Source: Actinomadura syzygii (GTDB lineage Bacteria; Actinomycetota; Actinomycetes; Streptosporangiales; Streptosporangiaceae). From it: DNA of 64,000 nucleotides. This document shows positions 1-7,652 of the stretch, piece after piece. Location of the stretch: NCBI RefSeq assembly GCF_008085905.1, contig NZ_VSFF01000008.1, forward strand, positions 493,457-557,456, written 5' to 3'. Under the pieces are notes generated by a model, which saw nothing but the letters and a program-made list of their open reading frames with translations, made no database searches and was not told where the DNA came from. Positions within the stretch are counted from its first letter, which is position 1. The number at the start of each line of letters is the position of its first letter. Position numbers and translations under genes: made by a program.

Positions 1-1644
1 CTGGCGGGTCGCGCGGGCGCCGCGCGCGTCCAGCGCCCGGCGGAACAGCTCCGCGTGCCCGTCCGGGGTGAACGGCTGCGTCTTCACCACCCGGAACCGC
101 TGCGGCAGGACGGGGTTGATCTCGCGGATCCGCTCGTCCCCGCCCGTGTCGCACAGCGCCACGAGATGCAGGTCGGGGTGGACGGCGAGCAGCCGGTGCA
201 GCTCGGCGGCGATGGCCTCCCCGTTGCCGGGGTCGGTGACGATGCCGTCCAGGCCCTCGATGACGAGCAGCCGGTCGCCCGCGCAGTCGCGAGCGTCGGC
301 GTGCAGCTTCGCGACCGCGTCCGAGAGGCGCTGGCCGGTGAACAGGTTGTCGGACACCCAGTGCGGGTCGCGGCCGAGGGACAGCGCCTTCGCCAGCTCC
401 TGCGCGGCGTCGCGCTTGCCGGTGCCGTCCGGGCCCGCGACCAGCAGCCGGACGGGCGCGTCGCCGCGGGTCAGCTCGTCCAGCGCGGCGACCAGCTCGC
501 CCTGCCCGACCAGCGACGTCGCGATCTCGGACCGGCCGCCGCCCGGCTCGGGACGGGCCTCCGCCGCGTCCGCCGGGACGCTCTTCAACGTCTCGGTCAG
601 CGGGTTCACGACCCGGCGGCGCGGCGCGTACAGGCGGCGCAGGTCGGTCTGGAACTGGCCGACCGGGATCCACTCGGCCTTCGGGAACCACGGGTCGCCC
701 GGCAGGCCCTGCACGATCGCGATGAACCGCATCGCCATGTCGAGCCAGCCTCGGCAGGCGTCGGCGGCCCCCGCGACCAGCGCGCGGACGAGCCATGCGC
801 GCGTCCGCTCCTGCCACGCGCCCGGCTTGAACCCGCGCCGTTCGGCCGGGAAGCGGCGCTGCAACTCGCGGTAGCGGTCCTCGCCCAGCGCGACCGACAG
901 CTCCGCCGGGACGTGCTCCATGCTCCCCTGGAGGAGCAGCTGGATCAGGTGGACTTCGGCGTTCTCGTCCCTCGGAGCCGCCTCCATCAGGTGCTCGAAG
1001 GACGACAGCAGCCCCCCGCACGCCCACTCCAGGTAGCCGACCGGGCCGAGCAGCTCCGGCACCGCCGTGACGATGTCGTCGCCCGCGTGCGCGTGCCAGT
1101 TCTCCCGCAGCTCCATCTTCGGCAGGTTGACGTCGCACGTCGGCGCGTCGTCGTAGAGGCGCAGCAGCGCCTTGCGCCGCTCCTCCAGCGGCTCGATGCC
1201 CTCCAGCGCGGCCAGGCAGTCGCGGGCCAGCTCGATCGCCAGCTCCCGCTCGGGCGCCTCGATCAGCCAGTCGACCGGTGGCCGCCATCGGCCGCCGGGC
1301 GCGTCCCAGCGCGTCATCCGGGTGCTGAGCGGGCCCGGGTTCACGAGGTGCCCGTTCAGCAGGCGCTCGGGGAGCTGCGAGTACGAGCCCGCCTTGATCG
1401 CGCCGCCGCCGGGCAGGAACGCGAGGATCCCGAAGATCTCCGCCGTGACCAGCGAGGCGGGCAGGGTGAGGAGCTTGTGCTCGTCGGTGGTCAGGTCGGC
1501 GGCGCGCGGGTCGGCCGCGAGCCCGTCGATCCGCGCCGAGATCTCCTCGAACAGCCCGTCGGGGACGCGCCACGGGCCGTACGAGTAGACGTCGAGCACC
1601 GGCTCGTCGGTGAGCAGTAGCTCCAGATGCTCCGGCAGCCGCAA
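1..1644 (-). CDS. AAA/NTPase-domain protein, 3' end outside window
   Basis: The frame is open through 548 codons and runs off the left edge. I chose TTG at 1644 because GGGAGAG lies 4 nt upstream and protein-like sequence begins there; the start is uncertain. The N-terminal ~380 residues match no family I know. The C-terminal part looks like a P-loop NTPase: a Walker A-like stretch AGPDGTGKRD around residue 405, with R where Ser/Thr is usual, followed by a Walker B-like RLLVIEGLDG about 60 residues later. No signal peptide or membrane segment is visible, so a cytoplasmic ATPase or NTP-binding regulator is likely. Its substrate cannot be told from the sequence. The neighbouring beta-lactamase-like gene is on the same strand 116 bp upstream, with no sign of a shared operon. 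Confidence 0.6.
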   Translation of the reverse strand, partial: MRLPEHLELLLTDEPVLDVYSYGPWRVPDGLFEEISARIDGLAADPRAADLTTDEHKLLTLPASLVTAEIFGILAFLPGGGAIKAGSYSQLPERLLNGHLVNPGPLSTRMTRWDAPGGRWRPPVDWLIEAPERELAIELARDCLAALEGIEPLEERRKALLRLYDDAPTCDVNLPKMELRENWHAHAGDDIVTAVPELLGPVGYLEWACGGLLSSFEHLMEAAPRDENAEVHLIQLLLQGSMEHVPAELSVALGEDRYRELQRRFPAERRGFKPGAWQERTRAWLVRALVAGAADACRGWLDMAMRFIAIVQGLPGDPWFPKAEWIPVGQFQTDLRRLYAPRRRVVNPLTETLKSVPADAAEARPEPGGGRSEIATSLVGQGELVAALDELTRGDAPVRLLVAGPDGTGKRDAAQELAKALSLGRDPHWVSDNLFTGQRLSDAVAKLHADARDCAGDRLLVIEGLDGIVTDPGNGEAIAAELHRLLAVHPDLHLVALCDTGGDERIREINPVLPQRFRVVKTQPFTPDGHAELFRRALDARGARATRQ

Positions 1645-1760
1645 AGAACTCTCCCAAGGACGATCAAAGACGGGGTACAGCCTACGTTTCCGGAGCAGGT
1701 GCCGGGTCGACGGCACGGCCAATCGCCGGTATCGGCCTGCCGGGTTCGTGCTATGGAGCG

Positions 1761-2645
1761 TTACGGGACGCGCAAAGTCTCCACCGCGAGGCGCGCGGCC
1801 GTCCCGATCACGGCGTCCGCCTGCGGCAGGACGGCGATCGGGAGCAGCGACCTGGTGAACACGGCGACCGCGTAGCGCCCGCCGTCGGGGTACTCGACGA
1901 CGCCGACCTCGTTGCGGAGCGTCGGGAGCGTGCCGGTCTTGCCGCTCACGAGGACGTCGTCGTACGGGAACCCGGACGACAGCCGGTGCGGCCACACCTG
2001 GAGCCCGAACAGGCGGCGCATAGCGGCGCAGCCTTCGGCGGGCGCGGCCTCGTCCCGCCAGATCAGGGACAGCAGGCGGGTCATCTCGCGGGGGGTGCTG
2101 CGGCTCGTCCGGAGCGGGTCGAGGACGCGGAGCCTCTCCCGCACACCGGGTTCGTCCAGCCTTGCCCACACTTCGCCGAATGTGGCCGCGCCCGCGTCGG
2201 CGAGGAGGCTCTCGTGCAGCTCGCGTCCGCTGTCCTCGACGACCGTGTTGGGGAGGTCGAGCGCCGCGGAGGTCGCGTTGACCGCGTCGCGGCCGACCCT
2301 GTCCAGGACGAGGTCGGCGGCGGCGTTGTCGCTCACGGTGATCATCAGGAAGGTGAGGTCGCGGAGGGACATGCGGACGTCGTCCAGCATCCCCGACACC
2401 CCCGTGGGCCCGGCCGTGCGGTCCTCCGCGCGGAGGACGACCTGCTCGGACGGGTCGAGCCGCCCGGACGCCGCCTGCCGGTGGAACGCGACGAGCAGCG
2501 GCACCTTGAACACCGACGCGAGCACCACCGGCCCATCGGCCCCTACGGACACCTCCCGGCCGGTGTCGACGTCCACCGCGTGCAGCCACCCGGTGACCCC
2601 GGCCGCCTTGAACTCACCCTCGATCCGCTCGGTGATATCGCTCAT
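1761..2645 (-). CDS. Class A beta-lactamase-fold serine hydrolase, no signal peptide
   Basis: A 294-residue protein with the three class A active-site boxes: SVFK at 44-47 (nucleophile Ser44), SDN at 105-107 and KTG at 236-238. The omega-loop ExxLN motif, which carries the deacylating Glu in true class A beta-lactamases, is not visible between SDN and KTG. There is no secretion signal, so it may stay in the cytoplasm. The family (beta-lactamase2) includes beta-lactamases, penicillin-binding esterases and D,D-peptidase-like enzymes. I chose ATG 2645 because further upstream the frame reads through two copies of a hairpin repeat (2644-2750) that encode nonsense. It follows the LysR gene on the same strand and is probably cotranscribed through those hairpins. 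Hydrolysis of beta-lactams is plausible but unproven given the missing Glu. Confidence 0.8.
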   Translation of the reverse strand: MSDITERIEGEFKAAGVTGWLHAVDVDTGREVSVGADGPVVLASVFKVPLLVAFHRQAASGRLDPSEQVVLRAEDRTAGPTGVSGMLDDVRMSLRDLTFLMITVSDNAAADLVLDRVGRDAVNATSAALDLPNTVVEDSGRELHESLLADAGAATFGEVWARLDEPGVRERLRVLDPLRTSRSTPREMTRLLSLIWRDEAAPAEGCAAMRRLFGLQVWPHRLSSGFPYDDVLVSGKTGTLPTLRNEVGVVEYPDGGRYAVAVFTRSLLPIAVLPQADAVIGTAARLAVETLRVP

Positions 2646-2750
2646 GCCGTTTCCCTGTGGGGGGACGACCCCCCACGCCCCCCGGTTCGCTTCGCTCATG
2701 CCGTTTCCCTGTGGGGGGCGACCCCCCACGCCCCCCGGTTCGCTTCGCTC
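2644..2750. repeat. Tandem pair of G/C-run hairpin elements
   Basis: Two near-identical units (2644-2697, 54 bp; 2698-2750, 53 bp) lie head to tail. Each holds a hairpin with arms GTGGGGGG and CCCCCCAC (2657-2664/2669-2676 with loop ACGA; 2711-2718/2722-2729 with loop CGA), then GCCCCCC and TTCGCTTCGCTC. The outer end overlaps the LysR stop codon and the inner end supplies the ATG of the beta-lactamase-like gene. Related hairpins sit at 51699-51718 and 63819-63838. Confidence 0.85.
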
Positions 2751-3711
2751 ATGCGAGGAACCCCGACGAAGGACGCGGGACGATCCTGCGGGCGGGGGCG
2801 GCGTCCAGCGGGGTCATGCCCGCCTCGCGGCGCAGGACGGCGGTCGCGACGGCCGTGAAGTCGGCGATCGCGCGGGCGTGCTCGGGGTCGCGGGCGCGCC
2901 GCCACGCGCACGACGTCCGCCACGCGAGCGGCTCGCCCACCAGCGGACGCCACGCCGTCCCGGCCGTGTCGTCGGCGCGGGGGACGAGCGCCACCGCCGT
3001 CCCCGCGAGGACGAGCCCGAGCGCGAACCCCGGATGCCGCGCCTCGTGGACGGCGCCCGGCGCGTACCCGTGCCTGCGGCAGGCGGCCAGCAGCTCGTCG
3101 TGCGCGCCCGGCGCCTCCGCGCGCGGCGGCAGCACGAGGTCGCGCCCGGCGAGGTCGGCGAGATGCACCTCCGGGGACGCGGCGAGGCCGGAACCGGCGG
3201 GCAGCAGGACGCCGAGCGGGCGGCCGAGCATCGGGCCGAGCTCCAGGTCGCGGGCGTCGCACGGGTGCCGGACGACCGCCGCGTCCAGCGCGCCCTCGGC
3301 GAGCGCGCGGACCTGCTCGGCCGTCCCGGCCTCGCGCAGGTCGAGCCGCAGGTCCGGGCGGCGCGCCCGGAACGCGGCGATCAGCGCGGCGACGATCGGC
3401 CCGCCGAGGTCGCTCGGCACGCCCGCCCGCACGGCGCGGGACTCGCCGAGCCGGGCGCGCTCGGCGACGGAGTAGACGCGGTCCACGCGGGTGAGGATGT
3501 CACGGGCCTCGTCCAGCAGGAGGCGGCCCGGCGCGGTCAGCTCGACCTTCCGGCTCGACCGGTCGAACAGCCGGACGCCGAGCTCCCGCTCCAGCCGCTT
3601 GATCCGCTGGCTCAGCGGCGGCTGGGCCATGCCGAGCCGCTCCGCCGCGCGGCCGAAGTGCAGCTCCTCCGCGACCATGACGAAGCACCGCAGATGCCCC
3701 ACGACGTTCAC
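2749..3711 (-). CDS. LysR-family transcriptional regulator
   Basis: A 320-residue LysR regulator. The N-terminal winged HTH covers residues 1-60 (HFGRAAERLGMAQPPLSQRI is the recognition region) and a substrate-binding-like effector domain covers about 90-300. The start is GTG 3711: a good -10 TATGAT on the minus strand (3725-3720) lies 8 nt upstream, so the message is probably leaderless, and no Shine-Dalgarno sequence is present. A perfect palindrome at 3735-3755 covers the -35 region and fits autoregulation. It is divergent from a penicillin-binding protein gene and upstream of a beta-lactamase-fold gene on its own strand, an arrangement like AmpR/AmpC. I infer it senses beta-lactam or cell-wall stress; the ligand is not visible in the sequence. 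Confidence 0.9.
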   Translation of the reverse strand: MNVVGHLRCFVMVAEELHFGRAAERLGMAQPPLSQRIKRLERELGVRLFDRSSRKVELTAPGRLLLDEARDILTRVDRVYSVAERARLGESRAVRAGVPSDLGGPIVAALIAAFRARRPDLRLDLREAGTAEQVRALAEGALDAAVVRHPCDARDLELGPMLGRPLGVLLPAGSGLAASPEVHLADLAGRDLVLPPRAEAPGAHDELLAACRRHGYAPGAVHEARHPGFALGLVLAGTAVALVPRADDTAGTAWRPLVGEPLAWRTSCAWRRARDPEHARAIADFTAVATAVLRREAGMTPLDAAPARRIVPRPSSGFLA

Positions 3712-3734
3712 GAGCAGCGATCATATCGAAACGG

Positions 3735-3755
3735 ATATCTATCTGACATAGATAT
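3735..3755. promoter_or_regulatory. Perfect palindrome, candidate LysR operator
   Basis: Arms ATATCTAT (3735-3742) and ATAGATAT (3748-3755) surround the 5-nt centre CTGAC. It lies in the LysR/PBP intergenic region over the predicted -35 of the LysR gene. An AT-rich perfect palindrome in such GC-rich DNA is conspicuous and fits the T-N11-A type of LysR site. Confidence 0.7.
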
Positions 3756-3790
3756 TAATCTTGGACATTTCACGTCGAGCCTGGTCTCCT
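3751..3790 (+). promoter_or_regulatory. Promoter/operator of the PBP gene, shared with the beta-lactamase gene
   Basis: GATATTAATCTTGGACAT (3751-3768), an 11-nt spacer, then CCTGGTCTCCT (3780-3790). The same two blocks, matching 16/18 and 10/11, precede the beta-lactamase gene on the minus strand (6516-6476). TTGGAC and TCTCCT are spaced like -35 and -10 boxes (18 nt). Confidence 0.6.
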
Positions 3791-3845
3791 TGTGCACTCA
3801 ATCAAAGGGGGACCCCTCGTCCGGAGGGGGAAGGGAGAACCGACG

Positions 3846-5495
3846 ATGCGCCGATCCCGTGTGATCGCCGCCGTCGCCGCCGTGGCGGCGGTCGTGCTCG
3901 TGGGGACGGGGACGGTGTGGTTCCTGACCAGGGGCGACGACCCGAAGGAGACCGCGCGGCTCTACCTCGCGGCCTGGAGCAAGTCCGACCACGCCGCGAT
4001 GAGGGCGCTGACCGACCGTCCGCCCGCCGACTTCGAGCAGCGCCTCGCGCGGCAGCGCGACGACCTGGGGGTGACCGGCCAGCGCTATGCCGTCGCCTCG
4101 GTCGGCAAGGTCAAGGACGGCGCGGCGGGCGGCGCGTACACCGCCGAGCTGCGGCTCGCCGGAGACCGCACCTGGACGTACCAGGCCGCGCTCCCGTTCG
4201 TGAAGCGGGACGGGAAGTGGCGCGTCCGGTGGTCGCCGGAGCTGCTGTACCCGGGGCTCAAGGAGGGCGAGCGGCTGCGCTCCGCCCGCGCCTGGCCCGA
4301 CCGGGCGGCCGTCCTCGCGGCGGACGGCAGCGATCTGAGCAGCTCGCCGTCCGGGTCCGCGCAGCAGGTCGCCGGGCCGGTCGGGGCCGCGTCCGCGGAG
4401 GCCGCGAAGCGGCTCGGCCCGCCCTACCGGAAGGGCGACCCGGTCGGGTTGGACGGCCTCCAGCGGCAGTACGAGCGGCGCCTCGCCGGGACCCCGGCCC
4501 TCGCCGTGCAGATCGTCGGCGCGGACGGCACGCCGGTGAAGACGCTCAAGCGTTTCGGCGGCGCCGAGGGCAAGCCCCTTCAGACCACCATCGACCCGAA
4601 GGTGCAGGCCGCGGCGGGCAAGGCCCTGAGCGAGGCGAGCAAGCCCGCCGCGATGGTCGCGCTGCGGCCGTCCACCGGGGAGATCCTCGCCGTGGCGAAC
4701 AAGCCCGGCGGCTACAACCGGGCGCTGATGGGCCAGTACGCGCCCGGCTCGACGTTCAAGGTCGTCACGGCGGCGGCGCTCGTCGCGGGCGGCATGGACG
4801 AGCGGACCAAGGTCGCCTGCCCGGCCACGACCACGGTCGGCGGACGCTCGTTCCACAACTACAAGCACGAGGACTTCGGGTCGATCCCGCTCCGCGAGGC
4901 GTTCGCGCACTCCTGCAACACGACGTTCGCGCGCCTCGCCGTGGACAAGCTCGGGGAGAAGCGGCTCGCGCAGGTCGCCGCCCAGTTCGGCTTCAACGCG
5001 CCGATCATCGCCGGGTCGCCCGCCGTCCGCGCCGCGTTCCCCGCGAACAAGGACGCCACCGCGTTCGCCGCCGCGTCCTTCGGCCAGGGCCAGGTGCTGA
5101 CCAGCCCGCTCAACATGGCGGGCGTCGCCGCCGCGGCGGCGGACGGCACCTGGCGCTCGCCCCGCCTCGTCGCCGCCGCCGACGCCGCGCGGGCCGCCGA
5201 CGCGGGCGGACGCAAGCCGGAGCCGCCGAAGAAGCTCGAACCCGCCGTCGAACGGGCCCTGCACACGCTGATGCCCGCCGTGGTCAGCGAAGGGACGGCG
5301 TCCGGCGTGGCGTTCCCGTCCGGGACGGCCGGGAAGACCGGCACCGCCGAGTTCGGGCAGGGCGACAACCCGCCCACGCACGCCTGGTTCATCGGCTACC
5401 GGAAGGACGTCGCGTTCGCCGTCATCGTCGAGGGCGGCGGGACGGGCGCGGAGGCCGCCGCGCCCATCGCCGCGAACTTCCTGAAGGGGCTCTGA
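3846..5495 (+). CDS. Class B penicillin-binding protein, PBP2a-like transpeptidase
   Basis: A 549-residue protein with an N-terminal signal anchor (about residues 7-27), an NTF2-like/MecA_N-type domain (about 32-130), a short PBP-dimer-like linker and a transpeptidase domain. The active-site boxes are intact: STFK at 302-305, SCN at 356-358 and KTG at 497-499. It should cross-link peptidoglycan on the outer face of the membrane. Members with a MecA_N domain often have low beta-lactam affinity, which would fit the neighbouring beta-lactamase genes; resistance itself is inference. I chose ATG 3846 because GGGAG lies 8 nt upstream; an upstream GTG (3792) would add 18 unlikely residues. The lipoprotein beta-lactamase gene converges on it 4 bp after its stop. 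Confidence 0.93.
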   Translation: MRRSRVIAAVAAVAAVVLVGTGTVWFLTRGDDPKETARLYLAAWSKSDHAAMRALTDRPPADFEQRLARQRDDLGVTGQRYAVASVGKVKDGAAGGAYTAELRLAGDRTWTYQAALPFVKRDGKWRVRWSPELLYPGLKEGERLRSARAWPDRAAVLAADGSDLSSSPSGSAQQVAGPVGAASAEAAKRLGPPYRKGDPVGLDGLQRQYERRLAGTPALAVQIVGADGTPVKTLKRFGGAEGKPLQTTIDPKVQAAAGKALSEASKPAAMVALRPSTGEILAVANKPGGYNRALMGQYAPGSTFKVVTAAALVAGGMDERTKVACPATTTVGGRSFHNYKHEDFGSIPLREAFAHSCNTTFARLAVDKLGEKRLAQVAAQFGFNAPIIAGSPAVRAAFPANKDATAFAAASFGQGQVLTSPLNMAGVAAAAADGTWRSPRLVAAADAARAADAGGRKPEPPKKLEPAVERALHTLMPAVVSEGTASGVAFPSGTAGKTGTAEFGQGDNPPTHAWFIGYRKDVAFAVIVEGGGTGAEAAAPIAANFLKGL

Positions 5496-5499
5496 GGCA

Positions 5500-6468
5500 T
5501 CAGCCGCCGAGGCCGTCCGCGAGGATGCGGGCGGTCTCGGCGACGGCCTTCTCGTCGGCCGCGTCGCCCGCGCCCGGCCGCGTCGTCAGGATCGCCATGA
5601 CCAGCGGGGCCCTGTCCGGCGGCCAGGTGATCGCGATGTCGACGGCGTTGCCGTAGACGCCCGCCGTGCCGGTCTTGTCGCCGACCGTCCAGGACTTCGG
5701 CAGTCCGGCGCGGATGCGCTCGTCCCCGGTCACCGTTGCCTTCAGCCAGCCGATGAGCCTTGCGCGGTCGGGCCGGGCGAGCGCGTCGCCGACCGTGAGG
5801 GCCCGCAGGTCACCGGCCCACGCGGCGGGCGTCGTGGTGTCGCGCTGCTCGCCCGGCCGCCAGTGGTTGAGGCCGGGCTCCGCGCGGTCGCTCCTGCTGG
5901 ACGTGTCGCCCAGCGAACGGAGGAAGGCGGTCAGGCCGGACGGACCGCCGATCAGCTTCAACACCAGGTTCCCGGCCGTGTTGTCGCTCTGGGTGATCGT
6001 CGCGTGGCACAGGTCGGCGACGCTCATGCCGGTGCCGACGTGCTTCTTCGTCACCGGTGAGAAATCGCTCAGGTCGCTCTTCTCGTAGCGGATGACGCGG
6101 TCCATCAGCGCCGGGTCGGAGTCGCGCGCCTTCCGCAGGACCGCGCCGCAGGCCATCGCCTTGAACGACGACGCGAACGGGAACCGCTCGCCGCCCCGGT
6201 AGGAGACGAGGCTCCCCGTGCCGGTGTCGACGGCGTACGCGCCGACGCGCACGCCACGGGCCTTCTCCAGCGCGCGAAGCTTCGCCGCGACCGCCTGCTG
6301 GGACGGCGCCTCCGCGGGTGCGCCGCTGTGGGACGCGCTGCTCCGCGGCTTCGGGGAGGCATCGGAGGCCGTCCCGCCGCACCCGGACAGGACGGCGAGA
6401 GTGAGGACGGCGAGCGCGAGGACCGAGGCGCCGAACGACGTCCGGAGCCCGGGAGCGAGTCTCGTCAT
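5500..6468 (-). CDS. Class A beta-lactamase, lipoprotein
   Basis: A 322-residue protein with a lipoprotein signal peptide and lipobox LSGC (lipidated Cys30). It carries a full class A set: S100-S-F-K103, S161-D-N163, E197-P-G-L-N201 (omega-loop general base) and K265-T-G267. It should therefore both acylate and deacylate beta-lactams at the outer membrane face, unlike the paralogue at 1761-2645 that lacks the omega-loop Glu. Start ATG 6468 lies 7 nt after a -10-like TCTGCT, implying a leaderless message. The promoter carries the same composite element as the PBP gene, so the two are probably co-regulated although they are convergent. Length and order of motifs are normal for the family. Confidence 0.93.
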   Translation of the reverse strand: MTRLAPGLRTSFGASVLALAVLTLAVLSGCGGTASDASPKPRSSASHSGAPAEAPSQQAVAAKLRALEKARGVRVGAYAVDTGTGSLVSYRGGERFPFASSFKAMACGAVLRKARDSDPALMDRVIRYEKSDLSDFSPVTKKHVGTGMSVADLCHATITQSDNTAGNLVLKLIGGPSGLTAFLRSLGDTSSRSDRAEPGLNHWRPGEQRDTTTPAAWAGDLRALTVGDALARPDRARLIGWLKATVTGDERIRAGLPKSWTVGDKTGTAGVYGNAVDIAITWPPDRAPLVMAILTTRPGAGDAADEKAVAETARILADGLGG

Positions 6469-6475
6469 GCCGGAG

Positions 6476-6516
6476 AGCAGACCAGGACGGGCGACGTCAT
6501 GTCCAATATTGATATC
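6476..6516 (-). promoter_or_regulatory. Promoter/operator of the beta-lactamase gene
   Basis: On the minus strand, GATATCAATATTGGACAT (6516-6499) is followed after 12 nt by CCTGGTCTGCT (6486-6476), nearly identical to 3751-3790 before the PBP gene. The start codon is 7 nt beyond TCTGCT, so this can serve directly as a leaderless promoter. Confidence 0.6.
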
Positions 6517-6573
6517 GGGCGCGCTCGATAGGTGTCCTGATATTGACGCCGTCTGACCTGCGCCGACACCCGG

Positions 6574-7608
6574 TCACAGCCAGTCGCGCATCTTGAAGAT
6601 CAGGTACAGGCCGACGCTGAACACGATGATGACGACCGTGCTCACCACGAACCCCGTGTGGTTCGAGAACCCCGGATAAGGGACGTTCTGCCCGTAGAAG
6701 CCGGTGACGGCGGTCGGCACCGCGATGATCGCCGCCCAGCTCGTCACCTTCTTCATCACCTCGTTCATCCGGTTGCCCTGGAGCGCCAGCCGCGTGTCGA
6801 GCAGGTCGGCGACGAGGTCGCGGAGGCCGTCCGTCCATTCCGCGACGCGGAGGGTGTGGTCGTAGACGTCCTGGAGGTAGGGGACGAGCTTCGGATCGAC
6901 CAGGCGGTTGTCGCGGCGGAGCAGGGAGTTCAGCACCTCGCGCATCGGCAGCGCGATCCGGCGCAGGCCGGCGAGGTTCCGGCGGAGCTGGTAGCTGCGG
7001 TGCTGGATCTCCTTGACCGGGAACTCGTCGGCGAACACCAGGTCCTCGACCGTGTCGGCCTCCTCGTCCAATGCCTGGACGGCCGCCAGTTGCAGGTCGA
7101 CGACGAGGTCGAGCATCCCGTACAGGAGGAAACCGGCGCCCGCGCCGTCGATGTCGGCGCCGGGGCTCTCGTCCCAGCGGCGGATGAGCGTGTCGACGTC
7201 CAGGCCGCCGTCCTGCCGCACCGTGACCAGCGCGCCCTTGGCCACGAACGCGGACAGCTCGCGCAGGGTCAGCTCGGCCCCGTGCACCACCGGGACGTAC
7301 ATGTTGACGAAGATGTAGCCGTCGTAGCGGTCGAGCTTCGTCCGCTCGTGCCGGGAGACGGCGTCCTCCACCGCGACGTGGTCGAGGCCCAGTTCGTCGC
7401 TGATGATCCGGAGGTCCTCCTGGCGGGGGCCGCACAGGTCGAGCCAGACGACCGTGCCGTCCCGCTCCAGGTAGTCGCTGATCTCGGTGACCGGGAAGCC
7501 CTCCGCCACGACCTCCCCACCGCGCCACGCCCGCGTGCGCGGCGGCGCCGTCCCGATCCGGTTCTCCGGATGCGCCTCGATGTCGGTCTCAGACGGATGC
7601 GATCCCAT
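6574..7608 (-). CDS. corA: CorA-family divalent cation channel
   Basis: A 344-residue protein with a large cytoplasmic domain and two C-terminal membrane helices (about 285-305 and 318-338). The helices are joined by the pore signature, which here reads YGQNVPYPG rather than the usual YGMN. CorA proteins form pentameric Mg2+/Co2+ channels; GxN variants can carry other divalent ions, so the ion is open. ATG 7608 is 7 nt from a -10-like TATACA (7621-7616, minus), implying a leaderless transcript. The upstream LacI gene on the same strand ends 44 bp away. Confidence 0.9.
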   Translation of the reverse strand: MGSHPSETDIEAHPENRIGTAPPRTRAWRGGEVVAEGFPVTEISDYLERDGTVVWLDLCGPRQEDLRIISDELGLDHVAVEDAVSRHERTKLDRYDGYIFVNMYVPVVHGAELTLRELSAFVAKGALVTVRQDGGLDVDTLIRRWDESPGADIDGAGAGFLLYGMLDLVVDLQLAAVQALDEEADTVEDLVFADEFPVKEIQHRSYQLRRNLAGLRRIALPMREVLNSLLRRDNRLVDPKLVPYLQDVYDHTLRVAEWTDGLRDLVADLLDTRLALQGNRMNEVMKKVTSWAAIIAVPTAVTGFYGQNVPYPGFSNHTGFVVSTVVIIVFSVGLYLIFKMRDWL

Positions 7609-7652
7609 GCGCCGCTGTATACCCGACTCCGCTGCCCGGACGGGGCGCGGGG

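Noticed and set aside
55..1620. Long plus-strand frame at the left edge
   Set aside because: Low-complexity Arg/Ala/Val composition; the minus-strand frame has Walker motifs and normal composition.
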